Assembly (NCBI RefSeq): GCF_036417845.1
Contig: NC_090020.1
Span: forward strand, 35,262,425-35,326,424
Source of the DNA: Apteryx mantelli
Lineage: Eukaryota > Chordata > Aves > Apterygiformes > Apterygidae
DNA length: 64,000 bases
Direction: 5' to 3'
This document shows, in pieces, positions 42,301-52,313 of this stretch. The notes below the pieces were generated by a model, which had not been told where the DNA came from, ran no database searches, and was given only the letters and a program-made list of their open reading frames with translations. A program made the position numbers and the translations under genes. Each line of letters starts with the position of its first letter. The stretch's first letter is position 1.

Positions 42301-45300
42301 GAGAAAACTGACAGCTTATGCACCCCGTAAAGCTTTCTGTTGACCAATTATTTCTGTGCGGACTACAGATCCAGAGCTATTCTGCTAGTCAATATATAGC
42401 TCCCAGGAAGAATTAGCACAGAAATGCTCATGCTGCTGTGAACACAGCTGCGCAACACCCAAGGACTGGATCCCAGTTGAGAGATCTGGGAGCACTTTCT
42501 TTAGATGAACCACACAAAACCCTTGGGTAAAACAGAAGAACGGTTGCTTTCTTTCATTTCTGCATCTACCCCTAACCATAGTAACCGTTTTACTAAGTTT
42601 TCAAATTCTAAACTTATTTTTCCCCCTTTACATTAATATTTGCCATGTAGAAGGTTGATTTTTCAGGGTTTCTAGCCAATCCAAAGCCATTCCACTCCCA
42701 AGAGATCAGTAATTCTTAGAAAGGAATAGTAGAGTGTTCTCATCTAGCACTCCCATAGAAATCTCAAGTTTACCCAATAGATGCAAGGATGCTTCTCTTG
42801 CAAATTGCACAATCTAACAATGCTGGATGCAGTTCAAGAGACATCATCTAGTGACACATATCAGCCAGATTATGTCATTTGGGCAGCTGGAGAGCAAGGA
42901 GAACATGAACCTCAGGATATTCCACTAAACCTGAAAAAGTCAGAGAGTCTGCTACAAAGGCAGAGCACAATCACGCACTTACCATTTTTCCTGTCCAGTA
43001 CCTTTTGTCTCAATTAGGAGGAATGACAGGATTAGAAAGCACTTTTTAAACAAAATTCATTTAAGTCTGATGCCTATATTAAAGATTTTTTTAAAGAAAT
43101 CCCTATGCCAAGACAGCCTAAGTGCCTGCTTCTCTAATAATTTTAAACTTACCAGATTTCAAAGTCTGTAGTAGCAAATTAAAGCTAACACAGATGATAC
43201 TTTTCCAACTAATAAGAATTTTTTATAGCGTAGCTTGTTTAGAAGCTACAATTTTAAGGAAAATAGTTCTCTCCAGGAAAACAATATGATAATATCCTAG
43301 GTCAAAGATTATCTGAGACACTGATAACTTTCAAGCATTATTAACATTTCTTCTATGTGTTACCATGCAGTTTTTAATCTTGAAATAGCCAAGTTTCCAA
43401 AGATTACATCTAAGATTTTATTTATATAAGAAGCCTACAAGTACTTTTGGATAATCAAACAGGGTAATAATTTTAAGAGCATATTTTTTGACAAGATGTC
43501 TGTCAGTAAGGATACTATTTAAGACAGATTACGTTTCAGTCTGAAGACCCCTTCCCACCATGCTCGCCTCAGAAAAAGGCAAACTTCACAGTAGAGAGCA
43601 GTAAAGGACTCCCCAGCCTTCCCCTGCCTCTATTCTACTTCCCCCATTCTACTCCCCCCCACCTCTACATTACTAAGTGTGATGCTGGACCATAAACAAT
43701 GGTGTTTTGCATTCAGCAAACACTTCCAATGCCACTAAATATTATGTTTTGTTGTTGTTGTTTTTTAAGCACTAGAATTACAGTATAACAAAACCAGAAG
43801 TTTTTATTACATGGGGACTTCATCTGAGACTTAGATGGTTGACCAGAAAGATGTACACCCATATTCAAAAACATTTGCCTGATCTTCAGCAGTCATGTAA
43901 AACCTTTTGTGAAAGAAATGACATCATCTTGTACTGATCCTAAATGAATATTCCTTGGAGGTGAAAAGAAATTTTTGGCAGTGTCATCTTTTGGCAGTGA
44001 CATGCAGCTTTAGATAGTTGTACTGAATTATAAAAAACCCACAAATATCTCTATACCCTTTTGGAATCAAGGGGTAACCTGGAAAAGAATTCATGAAAGG
44101 AATATGTGCCTGTCAAAATGAAGTCATGCATTCCAAATCAGACATACAAATAGTTTGATTTGAGACATACCATTATCAGTGATCTGCATAGACTGTAATT
44201 GATGATTTTCAGTTTTCTTTATAGAGCCCTAGCCATCTAGACTACCTGAAGAACACTCGTGCAAGTGAATATCAGGTAACTACAATCATGAAAACAGGAA
44301 AACTTGCTGATTTTATCTAACAGACTGATGTAGATACTTACCTCTGGATGTCTACCTTTCCTGTAGGCCCTAAAAACTCTCATCACAAGTTTTTAGTTCT
44401 TTTTTTTTTTTTTTTTAATCGGTGCCTTGATATTTTAAAGGAAAAAAATTACAGTTGAACAGGCACACAACCAAAACCCTTAACTAAAACAGATGAAAAT
44501 CTCTCTACCGGGTTCAAAAACAAAGCTTCAGAAGGAGTTTCCCAGAAGTGCTTCTCTTGACACAGCCTTTTAAGAAGAATCTACCCCAAAAGAAGTGGGT
44601 GGGGTCAGTTTCCATACTGCAAAAATATTTTGCAACAGAAGACAACTGTATGCAAATTGTATAAAGACAGAACTTGAGACCTACACATGCAAAGTGGGTA
44701 ACAATTTGAAGCACAAAGAGCTTTAGGATTCTTGAACTAGAAAATATGGGGATGAAATATAACTTTTTAAACAAAGAAATATAAGTAGAAGTAGCAGGGA
44801 TCTGAACAATTTAGAAATTGCTTTCCTTTCCTCCTTCCACCCACCCTTAGTTTTTAAAACTTTGCTGGGGCCACCCCATTTCTAACATGCTAATGCTTTA
44901 AAATTTGTTACAGGATTACTTTCCATCCATGCAGATTTTCATACAACTGCCTGGAGTGTGGGCTGACAAATTATGTATGAATATTATGATCACTTTCAAA
45001 TGCAGCTGTTGGTCAAACTATTACACTTGCATAATCAGTAACAAGCAAAACATTACACAATCTCAAATGCTTAACAATAAAAGTTTAAGCCATCACTATG
45101 AAACAAGTGCCAGGTGTCACACAAGTTCTAACAAAATATCTATCATTTCTCCAATTTTACAATGTTTCAACTCCTTCTAAGCTTCTTCCCCCTCCCCAAT
45201 TCTAAAGAGTTGGATAGAAACCCGCAAGTTAATTTGAAGACAACAGTAAAAACTACTGGGATGTAAAAAATTTTTTTAAATTAGAACACAGCTGTTGAAC

Positions 45301-48300
45301 ATGAACAAACCCATGAGAAGATATCGAGATTATAAATCCAGATGGTGAGGAATTGCTCACAGACAAGGGAAAAGAAATTGCTATTGTGCAGCAGTAAGAA
45401 TATCTTCTCTTAGTCATTCTAAAGGAAAACAAGTACAGCTCACCCTAAAATATTCCACATCAAGATACGTTTTTATAGCTAGCTTTACTCTAAATCTTCA
45501 GAGCAAAGCTTGAATTTATAATATTTGTATATTCATATAAGTTTTAAGTCAACTATTTACCTATTAAATCAAACTTGTACTTTAGTTACACTCATTGCTC
45601 AAATTGGCTGCAGAAGCACTCTAACACCAAATTTCAAACATTTAACTACTGTTTTGCATCTGTAAGTACTGTGCTTATTCCAGAACAAAACCACTTCTCA
45701 CTTTTTGAATGCTAAAGCCCTCCAAAGTTCCTTTTCAAACTTTTCAAATTTGTATGAGGATGAGGGCTAGGCAGATTAAGAAGACTTGCTTTAACTGGAT
45801 GAATACACCATCCTTTTTCCCCCCTCCATGAGGGCAGTCAAACAGTGGAGCAAGTCACCCAGGGAGGTTGTGCAGGCTCCATCTTTGGAGGTTTTTAAGC
45901 TCCAGAAGGATAAAGCCCTGAGCAACCCGATGTGGTCTCAGAGCTGACCCTGATGTGAGCCAGAGGGTGGACAAGAGACCTCCTGAGGAACTTTCCAGGC
46001 TGAAATACCCTGTTATTTCTCAGGAGGATAACAATCAATTTCAAGCTGAACTTCTGAACTAACAATCACAGAAACTTTCCTTCTCCCCCCCCCCCCCCAC
46101 CAAATTCTTTCCCACCAAGTAGTAAGATATCTCAGTGTGGAAGAGATTTTGCAAAGAGTATTCAGTCTTTCCACAGCACTGTAAACCAACACTTAAATGC
46201 ATTACTATGAAGAGTGTTGTTACTTTGTTTAAAAAGAGTCTGTAGAAACATTCTCCCCCTACAAAAATTAACTGCTACATGTAAAATTTAGCACGGCCAC
46301 CTGCACTGTACTCTTATGTCGACTGTTGCATTTTCAAGAAACCAAACAACTGAACTAACAGAATCAGTACAATTTTTTTCAGAAGCATACTTTCCTGTGT
46401 GAAACATTTTGACCTTGAAGGTGATACCAAATTATCAAGCATGTCCCATTTTCACATACATCTTCACTATTACTTCCTCAGTCTCCCTCGTCTCTCTCCC
46501 TCTCCCCCAGCCCAAGAACTTCAATGGTTTCAAGACCAATGATACAAAGCAAACAGTTTCTGGTACACTTCACTGCATCACTGGTTCTTTTTTTTTTATT
46601 CTAGCACAAACATTATGGTACCACTGTATTTTAGTTTCTATTACATTTGTAGTTACAGACGCTCTTTTCTCTGCACGTATTACCCAGCTAGCTCTCTAGG
46701 TAGATTACCTGTTTATCCTGCTCTCCCCCTCTTCCTAGATTCTAGTGTCTAACTTTCAAACGGGACTATTTAGAAGCCACCTTAATTATACCCTGGTCCC
46801 TACAAAAGTCTCTTGATCTTTTCTGCATTTGCTAGAAATGGCAAAAATTCACTCAAGTGCAAATAGCACCCTGTAGACCTAAGTCGCCTTTGTCACATGA
46901 AGCAATCACCAAGTGACAGCGTGCACAGAGTCTAAGACACTCACCTTGTGCACAGTGTGAAAATACACTCAAAACAAGTGAAAGTACTTTCTAATCACAG
47001 TGCAGCTTTTAACATTTTAGAAATGCCATATGAGCTGAAATATAAATCACAACTAATTCAGTTTATACATTGTTCAAACTTGTGTTTTCATCACCAAAAG
47101 AAATACAATAGAAACATCTGAGCAAAGATGTAATTGCAATTTATTAAACTGAGAGCGACATGAAGAGGATGAAGAGGAATCAATAGCCATTGCCTTCCGA
47201 TACTAAAATATGGGGAATTAAGCAAAACTTTGAGACATCAGGTTTAAAAAAGTGAGGTGGCATTTCACACAGTTTACTCTCAAAGCATAAAATGTCTTGC
47301 CACATCCTTTTGGGGGACACTGGGAAAGCATTTGCGTTTAAATGTACACTAGACAAGCTTAGGTAACAGAAAACCTCTGAGGACTGGTAAACATTAAAAC
47401 ACTATATCTAGTTCAGTCTTTGAGTCAAGAGCCATTGGGGGTAGGAAGAGTATCCAAGAGAACCATCACCATGTGCATGCCACATTGTAAAAGCTCTGCT
47501 TTAGATGCTACCATATTTTCAAAATAAAATACTTCTAGAAGTAATACACAAACATCATTCCACACTATACAAAACTGCAAGCTGATTTATCCAGTGTTGA
47601 ACTTTAAACAGCTTTCCTCCCAAAATATAGACACACCTAAGGCATGGAGAATTCTCTCTCAAAAGCATAGGTTCTGGTTCAAAAGCATAGCATATTTAGA
47701 TACCTCACATGCCTCTCCATGGGATAGCTAATTACTCACTGGGCAATGACTTTAAGTTTGGAACTTCAGTACTAGAGAATCAAGTCTCAGTTACAGAGTC
47801 AAGTTTTTACTGTTGTAGTCTAGCATACTTCTCTCCCAACTCAAAGCGTTCCAGATTGTCAGAGCCTAGAGGATTAGCAACAGAACACTCAGAACAGCAA
47901 AAGTGACCTCTCAATATGAATAGAAACAATAATGATTTGTATTTAAGACACCAGCTAATTACTCCCTGCATTGGTTCAGAGTCCAGAAGCAGTGTTATTT
48001 TAATTTAATATGGTGTGAAAATTCAGAGTGGCATTAACAACCTTGAGAAAACAGAACAGTTTCTCTCTGATTATTCAAATTTAACAATCTACAGAAGATT
48101 TAACATGAAAAATAACTCTTTTGTAGGACAAAAATGTGCTCCACAAGGAAGTAGATAACCAAACTGCCAAACTGATTCGCCTATTTACTACTAGCAAGTC
48201 TCTCTAAATCCTACATGTAAGAAATTTAAGGAGCCAGCTCACTGGACTGAAAGGCATATCAGTAAAGTCTCCTAACCCTTAAATAGTGCTTCATCAATCC

Positions 48301-51300
48301 CATGATGCCTTTTTTTTTTTATATATGAAATATTAGAAAAACTCTAGCACTAAGAATAAAAATCTGCAATTCTTTGAGTAGGCACTAAATGCATAAAGCT
48401 CTGTAAAGCAGAGTTTAATGAATAATGACTAGTAAAATTTCTTTGAAGATGTACAGTTTTAAACTTTAGAAAGTTTTCATTTTGTTGCCAAACATTTCAT
48501 TTGGTTGACCAAACAGAGGTCTTGGTCTCCACAACAGCTGTGTCATTTTATAGTGTCTGAGAACAGAGACTGAAGTATGATCAATTTACAAAAAGGTACG
48601 CAGGTATTTTTTCTCCTTAAATATCCCATTTAAAGACTTCTCCTATAAAGATAACTTTATTTGAACAGTATGGCATTGTATTTTGCTAAAAAGCTTCCTT
48701 AGCATGGCAGCATGCTACTGATAGTCTGTATAAAAATTAAGTACATGGCATAAAGTTTAAAATACTCATACCAAGTTTTATACTCTCAGTGTTCAAAATC
48801 TAGCTGGAACAACATTGCATAACCAGTAACACAATGTCCATGGCACCATTTACTTCAACTTTTGAAGCTCGCTGAAATCAGAGAAACACATCCAAGGGAA
48901 ACTGATTTAATTCCAATGGAATTTACTTAAACACATTTTCCCTGATTACTTTTGAGCCAATAACTGACTTTTGTAAAAAGTCACTTGTGCAGCATTTATT
49001 CTTTCGTTCTTCCACTCAAGAAAGTCAATGCCAGAGAAGAATTCAAAAGGGAGAAGTTAGTTACCAAAAATTGAAACAGAAACCTGTTCTTCTCAAGCTG
49101 GGTGTGGGATGGACAGAAAGCCTTGTGCAACCTGACAGACAACTTCATAATTGCTTTTCCACTTTGTCACATCAATTTGTTCTAATTCTTCTGTCCTACA
49201 TAAGATATCTTTTACAGACCAAAGTAGATCAAAATTTCACTTCTCTAATTTCTTCATCAGCAGCCCAAGGGCAAGCTTCCAGTTTCAAGTGCCAGAGCTG
49301 CACTCCCACAGGTTTCAGAGATCTCTATGTTCATATCTAAAGCCATGATCTGGCCCCTAATATTTTAGAATGAATAAGCTCATTCAAAGCCTTAGCAGAG
49401 TGTTCTAACAATATGACAACCACGTGAGTATCACAGGGAGGTATATGAACTGCAGTGACAAAATAGGAAACAGGCTATTTAGTCAGGAATTGTAAAGCAG
49501 GCCCTAAGCTGATGCAAGTATAATTTTATTACAGCTATACCAATGCACAGAAGATAAGGCTAGAGCTTAAGGCCTGATATCTTCCTGTCTTGTAGGAGAT
49601 GCATTACAGGAACACAAACTCCCTTAAGGGCACAAGTGTGTGTTTGGGGTGGGGGGAAATCAAGCAAAACCTGAGATCATTTTATAAGTTAATAATTTAT
49701 ATCATTTAGTAGCTAAATTTACAAACTGGTATGAAAGTAATTTACTTTGTTTCCTTTCTCTTCCTACCTTCTGTTCATATTTTACTAAATTCATGCATTT
49801 TCCTTCTATATATTGACATCCTCTTCTATTTCTTTTACTAGGTCATTCATGATGATAAAAGTCAAATTGAAAGGAGTACTGAAAGTTTACATTTTGTAAC
49901 TAATAAGTAAATGGGCCCCTGCTAGAGTTATTTCCCCATTCTGACTTGAAAAATGCATGACTGCATCACATACATCTAGAGTTTTAAACAGGAGTTGCTG
50001 TATGGAAGAGCAAATATATCATTCATCAAATGTCAGCTGAAGTTCTTGAATGAGTCCAACCTGCTTTTTAGAAGGCAGTCATGCATTTTTCAGAAACAGT
50101 TATGCCTTCTAAAAAGCAGGTTGGACTCATTCAAGAACTTCAGAACTCCAGATGTATGTGATAACTATTTCTAAAAAAACACCTGAAAGACTTGAATACA
50201 GACATGATATGCAAACAAAACTCCAAATTGACCATGTGGTCAACATTATAATGTTACAAGAAGGGTGAAGCAGTCGCTTCAGAACTAACATACACAAGTG
50301 TACTTTTGTGTGACTGATGAATACTACATAGAGTATTTTTTACATCACTTGGCTTCACCACTCATCAAAAGTATTTAACACCTTCATCAGATAACCTTGG
50401 ATGAGTAAGGGATAAAGAACCTAATAATCTCAAACAGCTGATTTCAAGCATTTAAAAAAACTCCAGTCCTGATATCACAATAATGCTATACCATTAATGT
50501 TCAGCTAAAGAGATGACAAGTTTGCTCACTTCACATTAACATAAAACAGTAAACCATCTTCTCTCTCCAATAGCAGAGATGCTTACATGTGGAGCATGGG
50601 AGGACAGAGGAAATGACATGTAACAGAAGTCAGCCATCTGACAAAACTTAAGAATGCTAAAAAAACTTCCAGCATAAATGATGCTTTCAGCACATCTAAT
50701 TTTGTGATTAAACAAGTACTAAATACATTACTCAGGAACACCTGAACATGAAAGTAGTTTAAAAACATATGTACACACAAACATTTATATATTAAGAGCT
50801 AGTAAGTCAGGTTTCAAATAAAGTTTAAATCTCTTTTGTAAAGTTGGAATCACTTATCACTGAAAGTAAAATGAGTTATTGTCTTTGACCAGTTTTGTAT
50901 TTGGGCCCCTTTAAAAGCTGTCAATGACATAATCACCTATTTTGTTACCTTACACATTTCCCTAAATTCCTCTGCTCCCATCCTGTGCCCTGGATTCACC
51001 CACTACAAGCCAGAACAGGTTATATCCTCTCAGCCCAGCCCACCCTGCCTGAAATAAGTCATCTGTCCCCAGCTACACAAAGCTCAGGTGGTGTGATCTC
51101 AGGTGTGTTTTTAAGATACCCTGTGGACATGGATATACAAAGGGAAAGCTTAAGCCATCTGAAATACACTCCTGCTGAAAATTACTTATGCACCACTTAC
51201 AAACACTTATGAAAGTAATCTTTCCTCCAGATGCTTTCAAGTGTGCACACGGACCATTTCTCTCAGTCCAGCTCCTTTTAAGTTAGTTGCACAAAGACGT

Positions 51301-51917
51301 TTTAACGTAATGGGAAAGGAGTGGACAAAAGAGCGAGTTGTTAAAACTGCATGGTAATTCCACAGTTTCTGCTTCCAAGAGCGCCAACAAAGAAAGCCTA
51401 AACGTTGTTTTGAAGCACCTCTATCCGTTCCTAGCTACTAATTTACTACCACCTCCGTCTTTACATTTACTGCCTTACCGACGCTTGCCCGCGCCGGCAG
51501 GAGCGGCGGCAGCAACCGGCGCGCGCTCGCGCCCTCAGGCCCGGCCGTTAACGGCCCCCGTGCGCGGGGCGACGCCGACCGCAGCGCCGCATCCACCAGC
51601 TTGCGCAAAGTTTCCCCGGGCGTCAGGGCACCTGCCCCGGAGAGCAGCGCCCCGCGCGGAGCGCCCACGACGGCTGGGCGACCCGGCACCAGCGGGGCCC
51701 GCGGAGCGCTGCTCCGCCGCCGGCCGCCCTCCCCTCCGCCCGGGCAACCGCGGCGTCGCCCCCGACTCACCGCGCCGCCGCCGCCCGCCTTCAGGCCGAC
51801 CCTCTTCACCAGCATGATGCAGCTGCCCCGCCTGGCGCCACCGCCTTCCCTCTGCGGCGCCGCCGCCTCCTCTCCCTCCCGGGCCGAGGCTGGCGGCGGC
51901 TCCGGCTCGGGGCTCAT
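21195..51917 (-). CDS. MFSD14B: MFSD14B (HIATL1), MFS membrane transporter-like protein, 12 coding exons
   Basis: Joined exons: 51917-51771, 41812-41717, 38130-38068, 35642-35515, 34665-34551, 32665-32447, 31571-31458, 30868-30797, 28716-28604, 27684-27587, 25745-25588, 21398-21195. They total 1527 bp, giving 508 residues plus TGA; human MFSD14B, as I recall, is 506. All introns are GT-AG and all phases agree. The family has 12 transmembrane helices. MFS motif A is seen as D118-A-W-G-R-K-P between the second and third helices, a sugar-transporter-like PES-LPEKMRP lies at 231-240, and an acidic dileucine D498-I-E-P-L-L near the tail suits endolysosomal or Golgi sorting. The transported substrate is not established for this family. 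MFSD14B is chosen over MFSD14A from 'AYLSASYGD', 'VIGFGS' and the tail 'GSEEDIEPLLQDSS'. The start is the first in-frame ATG, with G at -3. No frameshift or premature stop was seen, so the gene appears functional. The avian orthologue is expected on chromosome Z (inference). Confidence 0.96.
25588..25745 (-). CDS. MFSD14B: MFSD14B exon 11 (residues 389-441)
   Basis: Acceptor TTTTCTCAG and donor GTAAGT; 158 bp. It encodes 'GIITGIRGLCNGLGPALYG' and the following helix, then a variable hydrophilic loop (about residues 421-441, 'PPDQSSGRKTMQDPSDE') where bird and human sequences differ most. Confidence 0.95.
26571..26583 (+). promoter_or_regulatory. CTCF-like core motif in MFSD14B intron 10
   Basis: CCACTAGGTGGCA fits the vertebrate CTCF core consensus (CCASYAGRKGGCR) at every position of that core. 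The forward orientation is opposite to MFSD14B transcription. Binding is inferred from the motif only; flanking upstream-module bases were not assessed. Confidence 0.55.
27587..27684 (-). CDS. MFSD14B: MFSD14B exon 10 (residues 356-389)
   Basis: Acceptor TTAAAACAG and donor GTGAGT; 98 bp. It completes the Trp codon and ends one base into a Gly codon. It encodes 'MMWAAGAVAAMSSITFPA' and 'SALVSRNAESDQQG'. Confidence 0.96.
28604..28716 (-). CDS. MFSD14B: MFSD14B exon 9 (residues 319-356)
   Basis: Acceptor CTCTTGCAG and donor GTAAGT; 113 bp, ending two bases into a Trp codon. It encodes 'LMRSIGNKNTVLLGLGFQ' and 'LAWYGFGSQSW', a loop and helix 9. Confidence 0.96.
30797..30868 (-). CDS. MFSD14B: MFSD14B exon 8 (residues 295-318)
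   Basis: Acceptor TCTCTTCAG and donor GTAAGC; 72 bp in phase 0. It encodes 'VIGFGSASIAAFIAVVG' and 'ILSIIAQ'; the VIGFGS start is the MFSD14B form. Confidence 0.95.
31458..31571 (-). CDS. MFSD14B: MFSD14B exon 7 (residues 257-294)
   Basis: Acceptor GTCTTTCAG and donor GTAAGT; 114 bp in phase 0. It encodes 'SLKKVRKDSTVLLIYITVF' and 'LPEAGQYSSFFLYLRQ', the end of the central loop and helix 7. Confidence 0.96.
32447..32665 (-). CDS. MFSD14B: MFSD14B exon 6 (residues 184-256)
   Basis: Acceptor TATGCATAG and donor GTAAGA; 219 bp in phase 0, the largest coding exon. It encodes helices 5 and 6, the paralogue-diagnostic 'GAYLSASYGDNLVVLV' and the cytosolic 'VPESLPEKMRPASWG' before the central loop. 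Confidence 0.97.
33527..33538. repeat. Poly-G run (12 bp)
   Basis: Uninterrupted G run after AAAAA in MFSD14B intron 5; on the transcribed strand this is poly-C. A matching C run of 11 occurs at 31068-31078. Such homopolymers are often mis-sized in assemblies. Confidence 0.85.
34551..34665 (-). CDS. MFSD14B: MFSD14B exon 5 (residues 145-183)
   Basis: Acceptor AATCATTAG and donor GTAAGA; 115 bp, completing the split Trp codon. It encodes helix 4 and 'AYVADVTQEHERITAYGL', the family signature loop. Confidence 0.96.
35515..35642 (-). CDS. MFSD14B: MFSD14B exon 4 (residues 103-145, motif A)
   Basis: Acceptor CTGTCACAG and donor GTAAGT; 128 bp, ending two bases into a Trp codon (TG|G). It carries helix 2, MFS motif A (DAWGRKP, residues 118-124) and helix 3. 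Human, from memory, has DVWGRKP, so Val to Ala in motif A. Confidence 0.96.
38068..38130 (-). CDS. MFSD14B: MFSD14B exon 3 (residues 82-102)
   Basis: Acceptor TTTCTTTAG and donor GTAAGA; 63 bp in phase 0. It encodes 'VLHETFSHHTFLMNGLIQG' plus VK, the conserved loop and start of helix 2. Confidence 0.96.
38172..38194. repeat. (AATA)n microsatellite
   Basis: About five and a half AATA units, 40 bp upstream (on the minus strand) of exon 3. Confidence 0.9.
40892..40911. repeat. (GACAG)4 pentanucleotide repeat
   Basis: Four perfect GACAG units in MFSD14B intron 2. Confidence 0.9.
41717..41812 (-). CDS. MFSD14B: MFSD14B exon 2 (residues 50-81)
   Basis: Acceptor TTTTTTAG and donor GTAAGT; 96 bp in phase 0. 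It encodes the first transmembrane helix, including 'VYHAVVVIFLEFFAWGLL', a near-invariant block of the HIAT family. Confidence 0.96.
45828..46020 (+). mobile_element. CR1 LINE 3' fragment
   Basis: Sense-orientation CR1 3' end, recognisable from phrases such as 'cccagggaggttgtgcaggc' and 'gagacctcctgaggaacttt', which match the avian CR1 pattern ending in a short repeated tail. It is diverged and 5' truncated, lying in MFSD14B intron 1 in antisense to the gene. Boundaries are approximate. Confidence 0.8.
46085..46098. repeat. Poly-C run (14 bp)
   Basis: Uninterrupted C run in MFSD14B intron 1, shortly after the CR1 fragment. Confidence 0.9.
49949..50162. repeat. Nested inverted repeat with a 41-bp perfect stem
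   Basis: Arm B 50037-50077 and arm B' 50103-50143 are exact reverse complements over 41 bp, separated by a 25-base loop. A second pair, A 49965-49983 and A' 50144-50162, pairs over 19 bp with one mismatch; A' directly abuts B', but A and B are separated by 53 bases. A third pair, 49949-49964 and 50075-50090, is a perfect 16-bp inverted match that overlaps the end of arm B and the loop. No target-site duplication or transposon end was recognised. The layout fits replication template switching or a hairpin-forming element; in MFSD14B pre-mRNA it would fold into a long double-stranded stem. Confidence 0.9.
51771..51917 (-). CDS. MFSD14B: MFSD14B coding exon 1 (residues 1-49)
   Basis: Starts at ATG 51917-51915 and ends at the donor GTGAGT (51770-51765), phase 0. 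It encodes an acidic then Gly/Arg-rich cytosolic N-terminus, ending in a segment with 'SCIMLVKRVGLKAGG' that resembles the MFSD14A N-terminus more than the human MFSD14B one. The frame is open upstream to about 52064 but has no earlier in-frame ATG. Confidence 0.88.
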
Positions 51918-51931
51918 CTCGCTCCCACCAT
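51914..51931 (-). promoter_or_regulatory. Upstream ORF overlapping the MFSD14B start codon
   Basis: On the minus strand, ATG at 51931-51929 in a strong context (G at -3, G at +4) opens a five-codon frame, MVGAR, ending in TGA at 51916-51914. That TGA shares two bases with the main ATG (51917-51915) in the arrangement ATGA. Such an arrangement can lower or regulate translation of the main frame through termination and reinitiation. It applies only if transcription starts upstream of 51931. Confidence 0.75.
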
Positions 51932-52060
51932 GGCCGCGGGGAGGCCAGGCCGGCGGAGCAGCGGCTGCGGAGCGCGCTGGCGGCGGCCTCCCGCCCGCGC
52001 CCGCATCCGCCGCCTCCGCCGCGCCGCGCCGCGTGGGCGGGGCTCCGCCGGCCGCCGGCC

Positions 52061-52068
52061 TCACGTGA
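52061..52068. promoter_or_regulatory. Palindromic E-box (TCACGTGA)
   Basis: TCACGTGA with the CACGTG core, of the type bound by USF, MITF/TFE and other bHLH-zip factors, and close to the lysosomal CLEAR consensus GTCACGTGAC (here flanked by C and C on the outside, so partial). It lies about 145 bp upstream of the start codon. Factor identity is not determined by sequence. Confidence 0.5.
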
Positions 52069-52293
52069 CCGCGCCCCCCGCCCCCCCTTCACCTCGACGG
52101 AACTACGTCACTCCGGAGCCCCGGAACGTGCCGGAAGCCCAGCGCCACGCGCAAAGCCCGCCCCGGGGAAGGAAGTGGGCGTGCCAGTGCTGGAGGATAA
52201 ATGGAGGCGCGCGCGCGGTGGGAGGGAGGGGCTTGGGTACTGGCTGTGCCCCTCGGCTCTGCTTGGCGGGAGGGTTAACGGGTGCGGCTGAGG

Positions 52294-52313
52294 CGCTGCG
52301 CTGCGCTGCGCTG
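52294..52313. repeat. (CGCTG)4 pentanucleotide repeat
   Basis: Four perfect CGCTG units at the right edge of the CpG island, possibly within a divergent transcript's 5' end. Confidence 0.9.

Larger units (their letters stand above)
41813..51770 (-). other. MFSD14B: MFSD14B intron 1
   Basis: About 10 kb between the CpG-island first exon and exon 2. It contains a CR1 fragment (about 45.83-46.02 kb), a C run at 46085-46098, a poly-T run at about 44400-44416, and the nested inverted repeat at 49.95-50.16 kb. No coding exon or RNA gene was recognised inside. Confidence 0.7.

Noticed and set aside
21195..51917. Assignment as MFSD14A (HIAT1) rather than MFSD14B
   Set aside because: Exon 6 has AYLSASYGD, exon 8 starts VIGFGS and the tail reads GSEEDIEPLLQDSS, all MFSD14B forms; MFSD14A, from memory, has AYLGRVYGD and a LLQDTNV end.
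51915..52064. An N-terminally extended MFSD14B start upstream of 51917
   Set aside because: The frame is open to 52064 but the upstream initiator there would be GTG; no in-frame ATG exists before 51917.
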